Positions 29,169-38,212 are shown, counted from the first letter of the stretch. The stretch is 64,000 nucleotides of DNA from Xanthomonas cassavae CFBP 4642 (GCF_000454545.1 NZ_CM002139.1:884503-948502), one strand, 5' to 3'. A program made the numbers and translations. Notes: generated from the sequence alone by a model not told the origin.

Positions 29169-29537
29169 TGGAAGCGGCGTTTCTGAGCGTCCCGGAGAGT
29201 TGCAGCGCCCCCTCGGTCAAGCCGGCGGTTGCTTTGCGAAACACGGAACTGTGTCCATCCACCGTAGGCGGCCTAGACTGCAGCATGGTGTCCTGGGGCG
29301 GTGCTGCATCTGTGCCAACGCTGGCGGTGTCTGCGTCGGTGATCTCGGTGTCGGAGCTTCCGGCCGGCGACGAGGGCCTGCGTGTGCGCTGGCTGAGCCC
29401 GCTCAATCTCGGATCGAGTTGGGGTTGGGGGGGCGCACCCTCATGTGTCGGCTGCGATGTCGCCGGTGCGGTTTCCTGGGGAGTTGCGTATGCGGCTGGA
29501 TGGCTGCCTCCGCTTGATTCGTTTGCTTGATGTGCAT
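28804..29537 (-). pseudogene. Truncated, frameshifted xopX copy (copy C)
   Basis: The start is MHIKQTNQAE at 29537, with AAGGA upstream, parallel to MEIKKQQTAG of the intact copies. The frame is lost at a G7 run (29427-29433; C7 in the coding strand): one extra base would restore PPQPQLDPRLSGLSQRT, which resembles HPSLSALTPRNSSR of copy A. The next part (NLWSLADLRTMLQIHADDPA; EARFRQQLLGDIKAVEDALQ) is very close to copy A. It stops at LEHGT near 28924, where sequence like the upstream region of copies A and B begins. The last two thirds of the gene are missing. Confidence 0.8.
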
Positions 29538-29712
29538 GGGATATTCCTTGGCGTGATGGGAGACGGCAGGATTTGGGCACTAGCAGAGTCATCGGAACGG
29601 CGCATTCGTTGGGCAGCGGTTGAGTCCTGTGGCGACGGAGGTGGATGTCATGGCATCGCGGGCCGTGGACGTCGCTGGACTCGCTGCGAATGCACCGTTG
29701 GCGCAGCGGCGC

Positions 29713-31764
29713 TTAATAATCTGAGCGCGGCCTGTCAGCGCCCCCCGGCGCACGCTCGGACGCAGCGGGTTGGCTGTCATCGATCTCGGTAAGGGTGACG
29801 CTGCTGCTGGGGCGGGCTTGCGCCGCTTCGCCGACTTCCTGGATGGCTTGCAGGATCGAATCTCCCACGTTCTCCGCGTACTCCTCTAGCTGCTGTTCAT
29901 CTCTCAGGCTCAGCAGATACCCCAACGTGCGGTGCGATATTTGCTGCAGTTCTTCCGCAGAGGAGGGAACACGGGTTTCCAGCGGTGCGCCATCCGGTCC
30001 GGTGAACCTGCGGCCAAGCTGGCGTCCGCCCCAGTTCATCGCCAGCTCCGCACCGCGTGCGATTGGGCCTGGCATCGTCACCGCCATCAGTGACATGATG
30101 ACCCCGGCATAAAACTGAGCGTTCGGCGAGGATTCGATCAAGCTTTTGTCGGTGAGCACCTTGGACAACTTCTCTGCGCCCAGCGCAAGGGCGATGACCA
30201 TGCTGCCGCCACACATTGCCTTGAAGCGGTCCATTGCGTCTTGCCGCGTGGCCTGTTTATTCCATGTCGACTGCGCCATCACCGCTGTGACGATGCAGGT
30301 GTCGCTGAGCAGATTGATCGTGCCCAACCGATCCGGTTGGATAAAGTAGACGGTCGAGCCGGTCACCGCAGTTGCCAGTATCATCAATGCCACCTTGGAG
30401 GACACATCCTGGTTGGGCATTTGGCGCGGAAGACTTGGCGTCTGTTCGCTATCTAGATGCAATACGCTTGCGAGCCGTTTGCTGCACCTGTCCAGCGTTT
30501 CCAACAGATGCGTGCATTGCGCATTTACCGTCCTGGTGAGTTCGCGCCCTCCATCCTGATTGATAAAGTCGCGGCGCGCCTGCTGAAACGCCTCGCAGGA
30601 GGCGTCCAGCTGTTCGCGGATTAGCTGCAACTGCGAGCGGACCTCTTCGTTAATGCGGGCAGGCGTCAGGCGGGCGCGCAGTTGCTGCGCCTGGTTGTTC
30701 AGACCCGTTGCCTGCGCTGCGGCGGCGCCCAGGTGTGTCGTTTTATCCAGCAGTCTGTTGCCGAGCTTACTGAGGCTGTTCCAAAGGAATGGGGTCAGCA
30801 TCATGGCCGTGAAGCTCACCGAAACGCCCGCGGCGTAGCCGATGTTTTTGCTGACTGCCTCGGCGTTTCTGCGCATACCCGGATCGCCGAATTTCTTTGG
30901 AAGTTCGGTAGTGAGGAACAAGGTGTTGATCAGCGCATTGTAGAGATGCATTTCGTTCGCGTCGCGGCCTAGCTGACCCCCGGCGAGCGGAAAGGGCAAG
31001 CCGTCAGCAGTGGGGCGTAACGCCGAGGCCGACATACTAAGTACCCCCTTGGTGGCGGTGGACATAGTGAAGGCGAAGGTTTTGGCCTGATTGCCCATCA
31101 GCGGGCTGGGAATCACGATCGGCCAGAAATTGATGAGGTTGCCAATCGATTTCAGTACTCGTGAGGCGACCGGTGCGGTGTGATCGAACGGCTGCAGGGC
31201 GTCCAGTACCTGCTTAACGTCGCCCAGCAGCTGATTGCGTTGACGCGCTCCGAGTCCGTCTGCTGTCTCGATGATCCGGCCTAGCTCCTGTATCTGCTCG
31301 CGGCAGGAGGCCAACGTATGCGGCGTCACGTGTTCCGGATCGGCGCCCCGTAGGATTGCCAGAAACGCAGGATCGTCCGCATGGATCTGCAGCATGGTGC
31401 GCAGATCCGCCAGCGACCAGAGATCGGACGCCCCCTTCGATACCGCAGCGTAAGCCTGCTGAACGCCGCTTGCCAATGCAGCGTTTGCGCGGGCGGCAAG
31501 CGAGGGGGCGGTGGACGGGCCGGCGGCGCGTTCGGGTGAATGGGCTGGCGGTTCGGCGTCGTGCGAGGGCACCGGCGAAGCGCCGTGCTCGGAGTCGGCG
31601 GTGGACGCGCGCGAACTGTTGCGGGGAGTGAGCGCCGACAGGCTGGGGTGCATCGGCGTTTGCGCCGGCGATGTGGCGTCGGTGACGGGAGCGTTGTCGG
31701 TATGGATGTCGTGCAATGGCGCCAGAGAAGAGGGGCCTGCGGTTTGCTGTTTCTTGATCTCCAT
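29713..31764 (-). CDS. xopX: Type III effector of the XopX family (copy B)
   Basis: A 683-residue paralogue of copy A with the same start context and the same first 130 or so codons (MEIKKQQTAG to HADDPAFL). After that the two diverge clearly (AILRGADPEHVTPHTLASCR here against QMVRHTDPEQHAPHSLAACR in copy A) but stay colinear: TADGLPFPLAGGQLGRDANE, ARGAELAMNWGGRQLGRRF and the shared tail motif ARPSSSVTLTEIDD. The upstream regions of A and B are similar but not identical. No TTCGB-N15-TTCGB plant-inducible promoter box was seen upstream. The function in the plant is inferred from the family. Confidence 0.8.
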   Translation of the reverse strand: MEIKKQQTAGPSSLAPLHDIHTDNAPVTDATSPAQTPMHPSLSALTPRNSSRASTADSEHGASPVPSHDAEPPAHSPERAAGPSTAPSLAARANAALASGVQQAYAAVSKGASDLWSLADLRTMLQIHADDPAFLAILRGADPEHVTPHTLASCREQIQELGRIIETADGLGARQRNQLLGDVKQVLDALQPFDHTAPVASRVLKSIGNLINFWPIVIPSPLMGNQAKTFAFTMSTATKGVLSMSASALRPTADGLPFPLAGGQLGRDANEMHLYNALINTLFLTTELPKKFGDPGMRRNAEAVSKNIGYAAGVSVSFTAMMLTPFLWNSLSKLGNRLLDKTTHLGAAAAQATGLNNQAQQLRARLTPARINEEVRSQLQLIREQLDASCEAFQQARRDFINQDGGRELTRTVNAQCTHLLETLDRCSKRLASVLHLDSEQTPSLPRQMPNQDVSSKVALMILATAVTGSTVYFIQPDRLGTINLLSDTCIVTAVMAQSTWNKQATRQDAMDRFKAMCGGSMVIALALGAEKLSKVLTDKSLIESSPNAQFYAGVIMSLMAVTMPGPIARGAELAMNWGGRQLGRRFTGPDGAPLETRVPSSAEELQQISHRTLGYLLSLRDEQQLEEYAENVGDSILQAIQEVGEAAQARPSSSVTLTEIDDSQPAASERAPGGADRPRSDY

Positions 31765-32187
31765 GGTGGGTTTCCTTGATGGGGGGGAGCGGCCAGCGCG
31801 TACTGGCTGGCGCGCATGCATCATTCGAACAAGCCTGCCCTGCCGGCATAACGCGATGCGAACTACTGCGTTGCAGGAAGAACCAACCAGGCAGGACGAT
31901 GGCAACTTGTGATCGCATGACCTGTGGCCAGCTGCGCAGGGTCGAGTGCGCTGGGAGCGCAGAAATCGCGGTGGGGGCAGCCCCACCCTTCCGGATAGTC
32001 AATCGCCGTCACACTCCGTGACCACCTGTTGACACCGATGTCATCACAGCCTTAGCGTCGCTGGGCAGGCGTTTGCGCCGAGCGGTCGGGTGGCCATCGG
32101 ACAAGGGGCAGCGATGCATGCATCGCTGGCAGGCGTCGTTGCAGTGCACTGCCACGCCGGCCGCGTCCGGCTTCTCCCGGGGATCTT

Positions 32188-35079
32188 ATGAACTGCCGCA
32201 GTCATCGCCTTGCCTTGTCGATTTCCGTGTCCCTTGCCATGACCGCCGCGTTCGCGCCGCCGCTCATGGCCCAGCAAACCGAACCGGACGCAGCGCGTGC
32301 CACGTCTACCCTGGATGCGGTCAGCGTGACCGGCTCGCGCATCAAACGCGCACAGGTCGAAGGCGCGCAACCGGTGGTCACCATCTCCGCGCAGCAGATC
32401 CAGCAGGAAGGCTTCGCCACCGTCTACGACGTGCTCAACAGCATGAATCAGCAGGGCTCGGTGGAAGCCGACACGCAGTGGGGCTCGCACACGCCCAACG
32501 CTTCGCCGATCAACCTGCGCGACCTGGGGCCGGGCCGCACGCTGCTACTGGTCAACAGCCGCCGCGTGGCCGATTACCCGCTGCCTTATGGCGGCGAGAG
32601 CAATTTCTCCAATTACAGCAATATTCCTGCCGCCGCGGTGGAGCGCATCGACATTCTCACTGGCGGCGCCTCGGCGATCTACGGCTCGGACGCGGTGGCC
32701 GGCGTGATCAACGTGATCCTCAAGCGCGACTACCAGGGCGACCAGCTACGCCTGCGCGGCGGCACCGCCACCGAAGGTGGCCGCGACAGTTTCGACGTGT
32801 CCTGGGCCGGCGGGCGCACTGGCGAGAACTGGAGCCTGACCTATGCGTTGCAGGCCACCCGGCGCGATCCGTTGAGCGGGCGCGATCGCCCGCAGATGGA
32901 CGATTCGGACGACATGTCCTATTCCAACTGGACCGGGCAGAACCGCCGCTACGGCTTCAATCCGTTCACCGGCCTGAGCCTGGTCGACGTCAACACCAAC
33001 GAACGCCTGGCACCGCCCGCCGGCAGCTGCGCACGCTTCGGCGGCGAGTTCATCGACGGCCAGCGCCTGAGCTACAACCAGAACACCGGGGTGGTCACCA
33101 ACGCCGGCGATTACTGCGGCGTGGCCCGCGATTACGGCGACTGGGGCCTGGTCACCGGCAGCGAGGATTATTCGGCGTATCTCTACGGTACCTGGAAGTT
33201 CGGCGAGGCCACCGAGGCCTGGGCCACGCTGTCGGCCAACCGCAGCATCGGCCGCTGGACCTACGACCCGCCGTACGTGTATCTGGGCCCGTTCCAGGAC
33301 GCCGACACCGGCCGCTCGCTGTATGCGATCCGCCAGCTCACCCGCCGCGAAGCCGGTGGCTGGGACCGGCTGGCCAACTACAACAAGGAGCAGTCCTGGG
33401 ATCTGGGCGCCGGCCTGCGCGGGATGTGGGCCGACCGCTTCGACTGGGAACTGAGCGTGGGCCGTTCGCGCTACACCGTGGACGAATACATCCGCACCGT
33501 GGATACCGCGCGCGCCACCGATTACTTTCTCGGCAGCCCGCTCGGTACCGGTGCCGATGGCAATCCGATCTACGCGGTCAACGAGGCGCGCTGGTACACG
33601 CCGTTGTCCGGTAACGAGTACGACGACCTGGTGGCCAAGTCGCATAACGCGGCCTATTCGTGGGTGAACCAGGTCGCTTTCAGCCTCAGTGGCGACGTGG
33701 TGCAGGGCTGGGCCGGGCCGATCCGCTTCGCCACCGTGGCCGAAGTCGCCAAGCAGGGCTATCAGCTCTCGCCCGACCCGTGCGCCAACGAGTGCTACCC
33801 GGTGGATGTGGTCGACAGTGGGGGTGGCGAGCGCCTGCGTAGTTCGGCCGGTCTGGAATTCCAGATCCCGCTGCTGTCCACGCTCAGCGCCAATATCGCC
33901 GGCCGCTACGACCGCTACAGCAACTATCGCTCGTCTGCGGCCATCCAGACCGAAGTGGGGCAACAGAGCGACACCACCTGGAGCGCGGGCCTGGAGTGGC
34001 GGCCGGTAGAGAGCCTGCTGGTGCGCAGCACCCTGGCCACCAGCTTCCGTGCACCGGACATGCATTACGTGCTGGGCGAACCCAGTTCCACCAACCAGAC
34101 CGTGATCGACCAGTACCGCTGCATCACCTCCGGCGCGTACCAGACCGGCGGCTGCAACGACGAGAACAGCAACATCTTCTACACCGTGGACGTGAACCGG
34201 CGCGGCACTCCGGACCTGCGCTCGGAAACCGGCCGCTCGTTCACCGGCGGGGTGGTGTGGGACATCGTGCAGGGGCTGTCGCTGAGCGTGGACTACTACC
34301 GCATCCAGCTGGAGGAAATGATCAAGGACCTGGACCGCGACGAGATCCTGTCGGCCGAAGCCGGCTGCCGCACCGGCACCACCATCAGCGGCGGCGCCTG
34401 GAACAATCCCGGCGGCGCCGGCTACTGCGACACCATCACCTCGCGCGTCACGCGCAATGCCGACGGCACCATCGCCAGCATCGAACGCGGCCCGATCAAC
34501 CTGGCGCAGATGGAAACCTCCGGCATCGATGCGTCGTTGAATTACCGGCTGAGCACGGCCGGCTGGGGCAACTTCCAGCTGTCGCTGGACTACAACAATC
34601 TGATTGCCTACCGCGAACAGATCTACCGCACCGACAGCGACGAGAACCGTCGCGACGAACGCGTGCGCAGCCGCGTGCGTGGCAGCGTGCACTGGGACAA
34701 CGGCGGCGCCTGGGACTGGACCGTGTATTTCCGCCGGATCGGTTCCATGCGCGCGGTCAACTGGGGCACCTGCGCCCGCTTCGACGACGGCTATCAGCCC
34801 AGCGCCTCCGACGAGTGCCTGGTCACCGACACCGGCAGCGTGAATCTGGGCCAGACCAGCAAGCGCTACTTCGGCCGAGTGGGCCCGGCGATCTACTGGA
34901 ACCTCAGCACCGGCTACCGGATCACCGACCACGCCAAGGTCAATGTCTACGTCAACAACGTCTTCAACGAAGTGGGCTACGAGAACAAGGAGCGCTTCTA
35001 CGGCTACGGCTTCTACAACACCACCTTGTTCAACCCGATCGGCCGCGAAGTGGCGGCAGAGTATGTGTTCACGTTCTGA
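32188..35079 (+). CDS. TonB-dependent receptor
   Basis: A 963-residue outer membrane protein. The signal peptide MTAAFAPPLMA is followed by a plug domain (LDAVSVTGSRIKRAQVEGAQ; PINLRDLGPGRTLLLVNSRR; GGASAIYGSDAVAGVINVIL) and a 22-strand-type barrel that ends with the aromatic AEYVFTF. The substrate cannot be told: no regulator or transport partner is adjacent. Xanthomonas carries many such receptors, often for plant-derived carbohydrates. It is convergent with the HipA-like gene across a shared hairpin. Confidence 0.95.
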   Translation: MNCRSHRLALSISVSLAMTAAFAPPLMAQQTEPDAARATSTLDAVSVTGSRIKRAQVEGAQPVVTISAQQIQQEGFATVYDVLNSMNQQGSVEADTQWGSHTPNASPINLRDLGPGRTLLLVNSRRVADYPLPYGGESNFSNYSNIPAAAVERIDILTGGASAIYGSDAVAGVINVILKRDYQGDQLRLRGGTATEGGRDSFDVSWAGGRTGENWSLTYALQATRRDPLSGRDRPQMDDSDDMSYSNWTGQNRRYGFNPFTGLSLVDVNTNERLAPPAGSCARFGGEFIDGQRLSYNQNTGVVTNAGDYCGVARDYGDWGLVTGSEDYSAYLYGTWKFGEATEAWATLSANRSIGRWTYDPPYVYLGPFQDADTGRSLYAIRQLTRREAGGWDRLANYNKEQSWDLGAGLRGMWADRFDWELSVGRSRYTVDEYIRTVDTARATDYFLGSPLGTGADGNPIYAVNEARWYTPLSGNEYDDLVAKSHNAAYSWVNQVAFSLSGDVVQGWAGPIRFATVAEVAKQGYQLSPDPCANECYPVDVVDSGGGERLRSSAGLEFQIPLLSTLSANIAGRYDRYSNYRSSAAIQTEVGQQSDTTWSAGLEWRPVESLLVRSTLATSFRAPDMHYVLGEPSSTNQTVIDQYRCITSGAYQTGGCNDENSNIFYTVDVNRRGTPDLRSETGRSFTGGVVWDIVQGLSLSVDYYRIQLEEMIKDLDRDEILSAEAGCRTGTTISGGAWNNPGGAGYCDTITSRVTRNADGTIASIERGPINLAQMETSGIDASLNYRLSTAGWGNFQLSLDYNNLIAYREQIYRTDSDENRRDERVRSRVRGSVHWDNGGAWDWTVYFRRIGSMRAVNWGTCARFDDGYQPSASDECLVTDTGSVNLGQTSKRYFGRVGPAIYWNLSTGYRITDHAKVNVYVNNVFNEVGYENKERFYGYGFYNTTLFNPIGREVAAEYVFTF

Positions 35080-35097
35080 GTGAGGGTCATTGCTCGG

Positions 35098-35131
35098 CCA
35101 CACGCCACGGCGCCGTTGCCGTGGCGTGTGG
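35098..35131. terminator. Bidirectional hairpin between the TonB receptor and the HipA-like gene
   Basis: A perfect 14-bp stem (CCACACGCCACGGC and its inverse) with a 6-base loop lies between the two convergent stops at 35079 and 35140. There is no clear T-run. Confidence 0.6.
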
Positions 35132-35139
35132 CAAGGCGA

Positions 35140-36516
35140 TCAGGCAAGACGCGATGCAGTGCGGCGCACGCTTGCCAACGCGCGCGTGGCGATGTCGCGC
35201 ATCTGATCGCTCAAGGTGTCGTCGTCGATGGACCGCTGCCAGAACTGTCCGGCCATCTCCGCGGCGCGTCGCCATTGTGCAAATTGACCGACCGTGGGTA
35301 GTGGACTCTCGATGTCCCTGGGCACGATTTCGCCACTGGATGCCGGCCGCAGCGCCATCGGTAACATGTCGTACACCGGTGCGAGCCGCAGCGGCAATGT
35401 GTCGGCAAGAATCAGTGCTGCGTTACCGAGATGCATGTCGGTATTGCCGATGAGCGTGCCGAACCAGCTGATTACCTCAAGACGCTCGGCATCTTCCGCG
35501 CTCAGCCAACCATCGCGTTTGAGCAGCGGCGCAAGCGCGCGCCATGTGCCGACCTCCGACTGACCATAGAACGCGGCAAAGATCGCCATCAACGAAACAA
35601 AGCCGTGGCGGCCCAGCGTCGAGGTGCGATCAAAGCGCGTGGATTCGAGAAAGACGCGCTCACCGGCCTCCAGCCGCTGCGTCGTTGCGGCTGCGATGCC
35701 ACCGGCAAGTAGCACCTGGTTGGCCAGGTGCTCCATCTGCAGCAGGTCCGCCCAGCGCCGCCCGGCCGGCTGATCGATCCGGTCGGAGAACTTCACAATG
35801 ACCGGACGATACATGCCATGTTCGCGCAGTACGGCAGTGAACTTCGGTTGCTCGCCTGCAGCGGACGAGCCGACGTCCTCGCCGCGCAGTGCGGCATCGG
35901 CGTGCTTGAGATAGGCCTGCGGGCGCGCTTGGATGTCGATGCACTCGGGCTGGTCGATCGACGACAGCGCGCGAGCCAGCGCATGCTCGCCAACGAGCAG
36001 GTCGCCGAGCTGGTCGTGACCATCGGACAGCAGCGCGACGAGTGTGTCACTGGGCGACCACAGCATGAGATTTTCAGGCAGCCGCAACGGCCCGGAGACG
36101 CGACGTGCCAGATTGCGCCCGAGAAATCCCTGCGGGCGTTGGTCATCCAGAAACCAGGGCAGCGACTCGAACACGCCCAGCTGCATCGGCGGATGCAGGA
36201 GCACCGGGTTTTCCTGCAGCAGCTCCACGAAGAAGTGGTCGTGATGGAGTGCATGCAGCTGGCCCAGCGCCACAACGCGGGCATGGCTGTCGATGCGGTA
36301 GAGCGGCCATGCGCGCGCGCCCCGCACCTCGCCCGCGGCGGCATAGCTGGTGGCGCGGGCGCTGCCGTAGCGCCGCACCGCAGTTCCTGCGGCGGCAACC
36401 AGACGAGAAAGGGTTGCCTTGCTCACGCCCAATCGCCCGGCAAGATCGGCGCCGCGCAACGGGCCGTTGACGCGCAGCGTGGTGAGCAGGCGTTCTACTG
36501 CGTCGAGCTGGCGCAT
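35140..36516 (-). CDS. yjjJ: HipA-family kinase with an N-terminal helix-turn-helix (YjjJ-like)
   Basis: About 458 residues from the ATG at 36516 (MRQLDAVERLL); a GTG at 36525 is an alternative. Residues 1-60 form a winged-helix DNA-binding domain (LRGADLAGRLGVSKATLSRL). The rest is a HipA-type Ser/Thr kinase: AAGEQPKFTAVL (Gly-rich loop), RPVIVKFSD (ATP Lys), LESTRFDR, LIGNTDMHLGNAAL (catalytic Asp and Asn) and LAPVYDML (metal-binding Asp). All key residues are present. E. coli YjjJ has the same HTH-kinase layout and no separate HipB antitoxin; none is seen here either. A direct repeat upstream may be its own operator. Confidence 0.88.
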   Translation of the reverse strand: MRQLDAVERLLTTLRVNGPLRGADLAGRLGVSKATLSRLVAAAGTAVRRYGSARATSYAAAGEVRGARAWPLYRIDSHARVVALGQLHALHHDHFFVELLQENPVLLHPPMQLGVFESLPWFLDDQRPQGFLGRNLARRVSGPLRLPENLMLWSPSDTLVALLSDGHDQLGDLLVGEHALARALSSIDQPECIDIQARPQAYLKHADAALRGEDVGSSAAGEQPKFTAVLREHGMYRPVIVKFSDRIDQPAGRRWADLLQMEHLANQVLLAGGIAAATTQRLEAGERVFLESTRFDRTSTLGRHGFVSLMAIFAAFYGQSEVGTWRALAPLLKRDGWLSAEDAERLEVISWFGTLIGNTDMHLGNAALILADTLPLRLAPVYDMLPMALRPASSGEIVPRDIESPLPTVGQFAQWRRAAEMAGQFWQRSIDDDTLSDQMRDIATRALASVRRTASRLA

Positions 36517-36948
36517 ACGAATCACACGTGAAACGATTAATGAAACGATACAGTAGGATTAATCATCAATCAAATTACTGAATTTAAAAGAAAATATCGC
36601 CTGCAGGGTCGAATCAAGCATAAAGAATGAGACGATACTTTCGATGCGCCTGAGCTGAAGGGGGGGGCGGAGTGCAACACACAGCTCGCAGAGGCTGCGG
36701 CGACGCCTCCACGCCAGCGCCTTGATCGCACCGCGCCGGACACGCGCAGCAACCTTCCGTCATCCTGCCCCCGCACGTAAGGCCATCGGCATGGCAGCAG
36801 CGCTCGGTTTGCGTCACGTTGCCCTGCTCAGCCGTCGATGCGACATCTCCGGCTCCTGCCTCAGCGACCATTGATTGCTTCGATGCACATGGTCCGTTGC
36901 CGATGAAACAGTGGCATCGCGCAAAAACGCGTGGTATCAATGCACCTC
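36517..36948. other. Intergenic region between the HipA-like gene and the aroG leader
   Basis: Near 36529-36600 it is AT-rich and holds the HipA-like promoter and direct repeat. A G7 run lies at 36661. The part at 36660-36940 presumably carries the aroG promoter; no gene is supported. Confidence 0.5.
36529..36551 (-). promoter_or_regulatory. Direct-repeat operator candidate upstream of the HipA-like gene
   Basis: TGAAACGAT occurs at 36529 and again at 36541, a 12-bp period, directly upstream of the HipA-like start. Since the protein has its own helix-turn-helix, autoregulation at this site is a reasonable inference. Confidence 0.5.
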
Positions 36949-37032
36949 ATGAACGCACCCCGCAGCCAGTTTTATTTTTGGTACTACGGCTTTCCGATGC
37001 CGCTGGCGGAGGAAGGAGTGCGTTCACCCTGA
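36949..37032 (+). CDS. Aromatic leader peptide of aroG (attenuator)
   Basis: A 27-codon ORF (an in-frame ATG at 36940 would make it 30). Codons 8-15 read FYFWYYGF, seven aromatic residues in eight, against a GC-rich background where TTT, TAT and TAC are not favoured. The stop at 37030 lies 27 bp before the terminator hairpin. Such a run is the hallmark of ribosome-stalling leader peptides that sense charged tRNA for Phe, Tyr and Trp. No strong ribosome site is visible, which is the weak point. Confidence 0.75.
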   Translation: MNAPRSQFYFWYYGFPMPLAEEGVRSP

Positions 37033-37087
37033 AGGAAACTTCAGCAGCATTCCCGAAAAGCCGCCAGCGCACACTGGCGGCTTTTTT
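37001..37087 (+). promoter_or_regulatory. Attenuator of aroG: mutually exclusive antiterminator and terminator
   Basis: CGCTGGCGG (37001-37009, in the leader ORF just after the aromatic codons) is perfectly complementary to CCGCCAGCG (37061-37069). The same downstream segment, as GCCGCCAG (37060-37067), also pairs with CTGGCGGC (37074-37081), followed by six T (37082-37087), forming an intrinsic terminator. Ribosome stalling at the aromatic codons would be expected to favour the first pairing and allow aroG transcription. Confidence 0.8.
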
Positions 37088-37138
37088 GTTGCCGCTCTGC
37101 CTGGCTTCCCCGATGCACTGCCGACCCGAGACAACGTG

Positions 37139-38212
37139 ATGCCGCCTGTGACCGATGACCTGCGTATCCGCAAGATCGAAGCCCTTGCCCCTCCCTCGCA
37201 GCTGCTGTCGCTGCTGCCCTGCGACGAACGCGCCTCCGAGACCGTGACCCAATCGCGGGCCGCGCTGCATGAGATCCTGCACGGCCGCGACGACCGCCTG
37301 GCCGTGGTGATCGGGCCCTGCTCGATCCACGACCCGGTGGCCGCAATGGACTACGCGCAACGTCTGCGCCCGTTGCGCGACCAGTTCGGCGATGCGCTGG
37401 AGATCGTGATGCGGGTGTACTTTGAAAAGCCGCGCACCACCATCGGCTGGAAGGGCCTGATCAACGATCCGCACCTGGACGGCAGCTTCCAGATCAACAA
37501 GGGCCTGCGCGTGGCGCGTGGATTGCTGCGCGACATCAACAACCTGGGCCTGCCGGCCGGTGTCGAGTTTCTCGACATCATCTCGCCGCAGTACATCGCC
37601 GACCTGGTGGCCTGGGGCGCGATCGGCGCGCGCACTACAGAGAGCCAGGTGCACCGCGAAATGGCCTCGGGGCTGTCGTGCCCGGTGGGCTTCAAGAATG
37701 GCACCGGCGGCGACGTCAAGATTGCGGTGGACGCGGTGGGTGCGGCCTCGCATCCGCACCATTTCCTGGCCGTGACCAAGGACGGCCACACCGCGGTGGC
37801 GGCCACTGCCGGCAACCCGGATTGTCACGTGATCCTGCGCGGCGGCAAGGTGCCCAATTTCGATGCGGCCAGTGTGGAGGCGGCCAGCCAGGTGTTGAAC
37901 AAATCCGGCCTGCCAGCGCGTCTGATGATCGATGCCAGCCACGCCAACAGCAGCAAGAATCCCGAGAACCAGCCCAAGGTGGTCCAGGACATCGCAGCGC
38001 AGCTGGAAGGCGGCGAAACGCGCATTGTCGGCGTCATGGTCGAAAGCCATCTGGTCGGCGGCCGCCAGGAACTGGTTCCCGGGTGCGAGCTGACTTACGG
38101 CCAGAGCATTACCGACGGCTGCATCGACTGGGACACCTCGGTGCAGGTACTGCAACGGCTGGCGACGGCGGTTCGCACGCGTCGCGCACGCCGCATCGGT
38201 GAGGCTGCGTGA
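37139..38212 (+). CDS. aroG: 3-deoxy-7-phosphoheptulonate synthase, class I (AroG/F/H type)
   Basis: Condenses phosphoenolpyruvate with erythrose 4-phosphate, the entry step of aromatic amino acid synthesis. A 357-residue protein; the ATG at 37139 is used, with a GTG immediately before it as an alternative. Motifs are VVIGPCSIHDPVAA near residue 58, VYFEKPRTTIGWKGLINDPH near 92, GARTTESQVHREMASGLSCP near 161, and IDASHANSSKNPENQ near 263. The length is normal. Expression is probably controlled by the leader-peptide attenuator directly upstream. Confidence 0.97.
   Translation: MPPVTDDLRIRKIEALAPPSQLLSLLPCDERASETVTQSRAALHEILHGRDDRLAVVIGPCSIHDPVAAMDYAQRLRPLRDQFGDALEIVMRVYFEKPRTTIGWKGLINDPHLDGSFQINKGLRVARGLLRDINNLGLPAGVEFLDIISPQYIADLVAWGAIGARTTESQVHREMASGLSCPVGFKNGTGGDVKIAVDAVGAASHPHHFLAVTKDGHTAVAATAGNPDCHVILRGGKVPNFDAASVEAASQVLNKSGLPARLMIDASHANSSKNPENQPKVVQDIAAQLEGGETRIVGVMVESHLVGGRQELVPGCELTYGQSITDGCIDWDTSVQVLQRLATAVRTRRARRIGEAA

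Noticed and set aside
31826..31862. Possible plant-inducible promoter box upstream of xopX copy B
   Set aside because: Two CGAA motifs are present, but 29 bp apart rather than the 15 bp of the TTCGB-N15-TTCGB consensus.
32746..35103. Long minus-strand frame opposite the TonB receptor
   Set aside because: Antisense to a full-length receptor with signal peptide, plug and C-terminal aromatic residue; composition is typical of a shadow.
37060..37087. Reading the hairpin only as the terminator of an upstream gene
   Set aside because: The nearest upstream plus-strand gene ends 2 kb away. The hairpin is directly preceded by the aromatic leader ORF and a perfectly complementary antiterminator segment, so attenuation explains it better.
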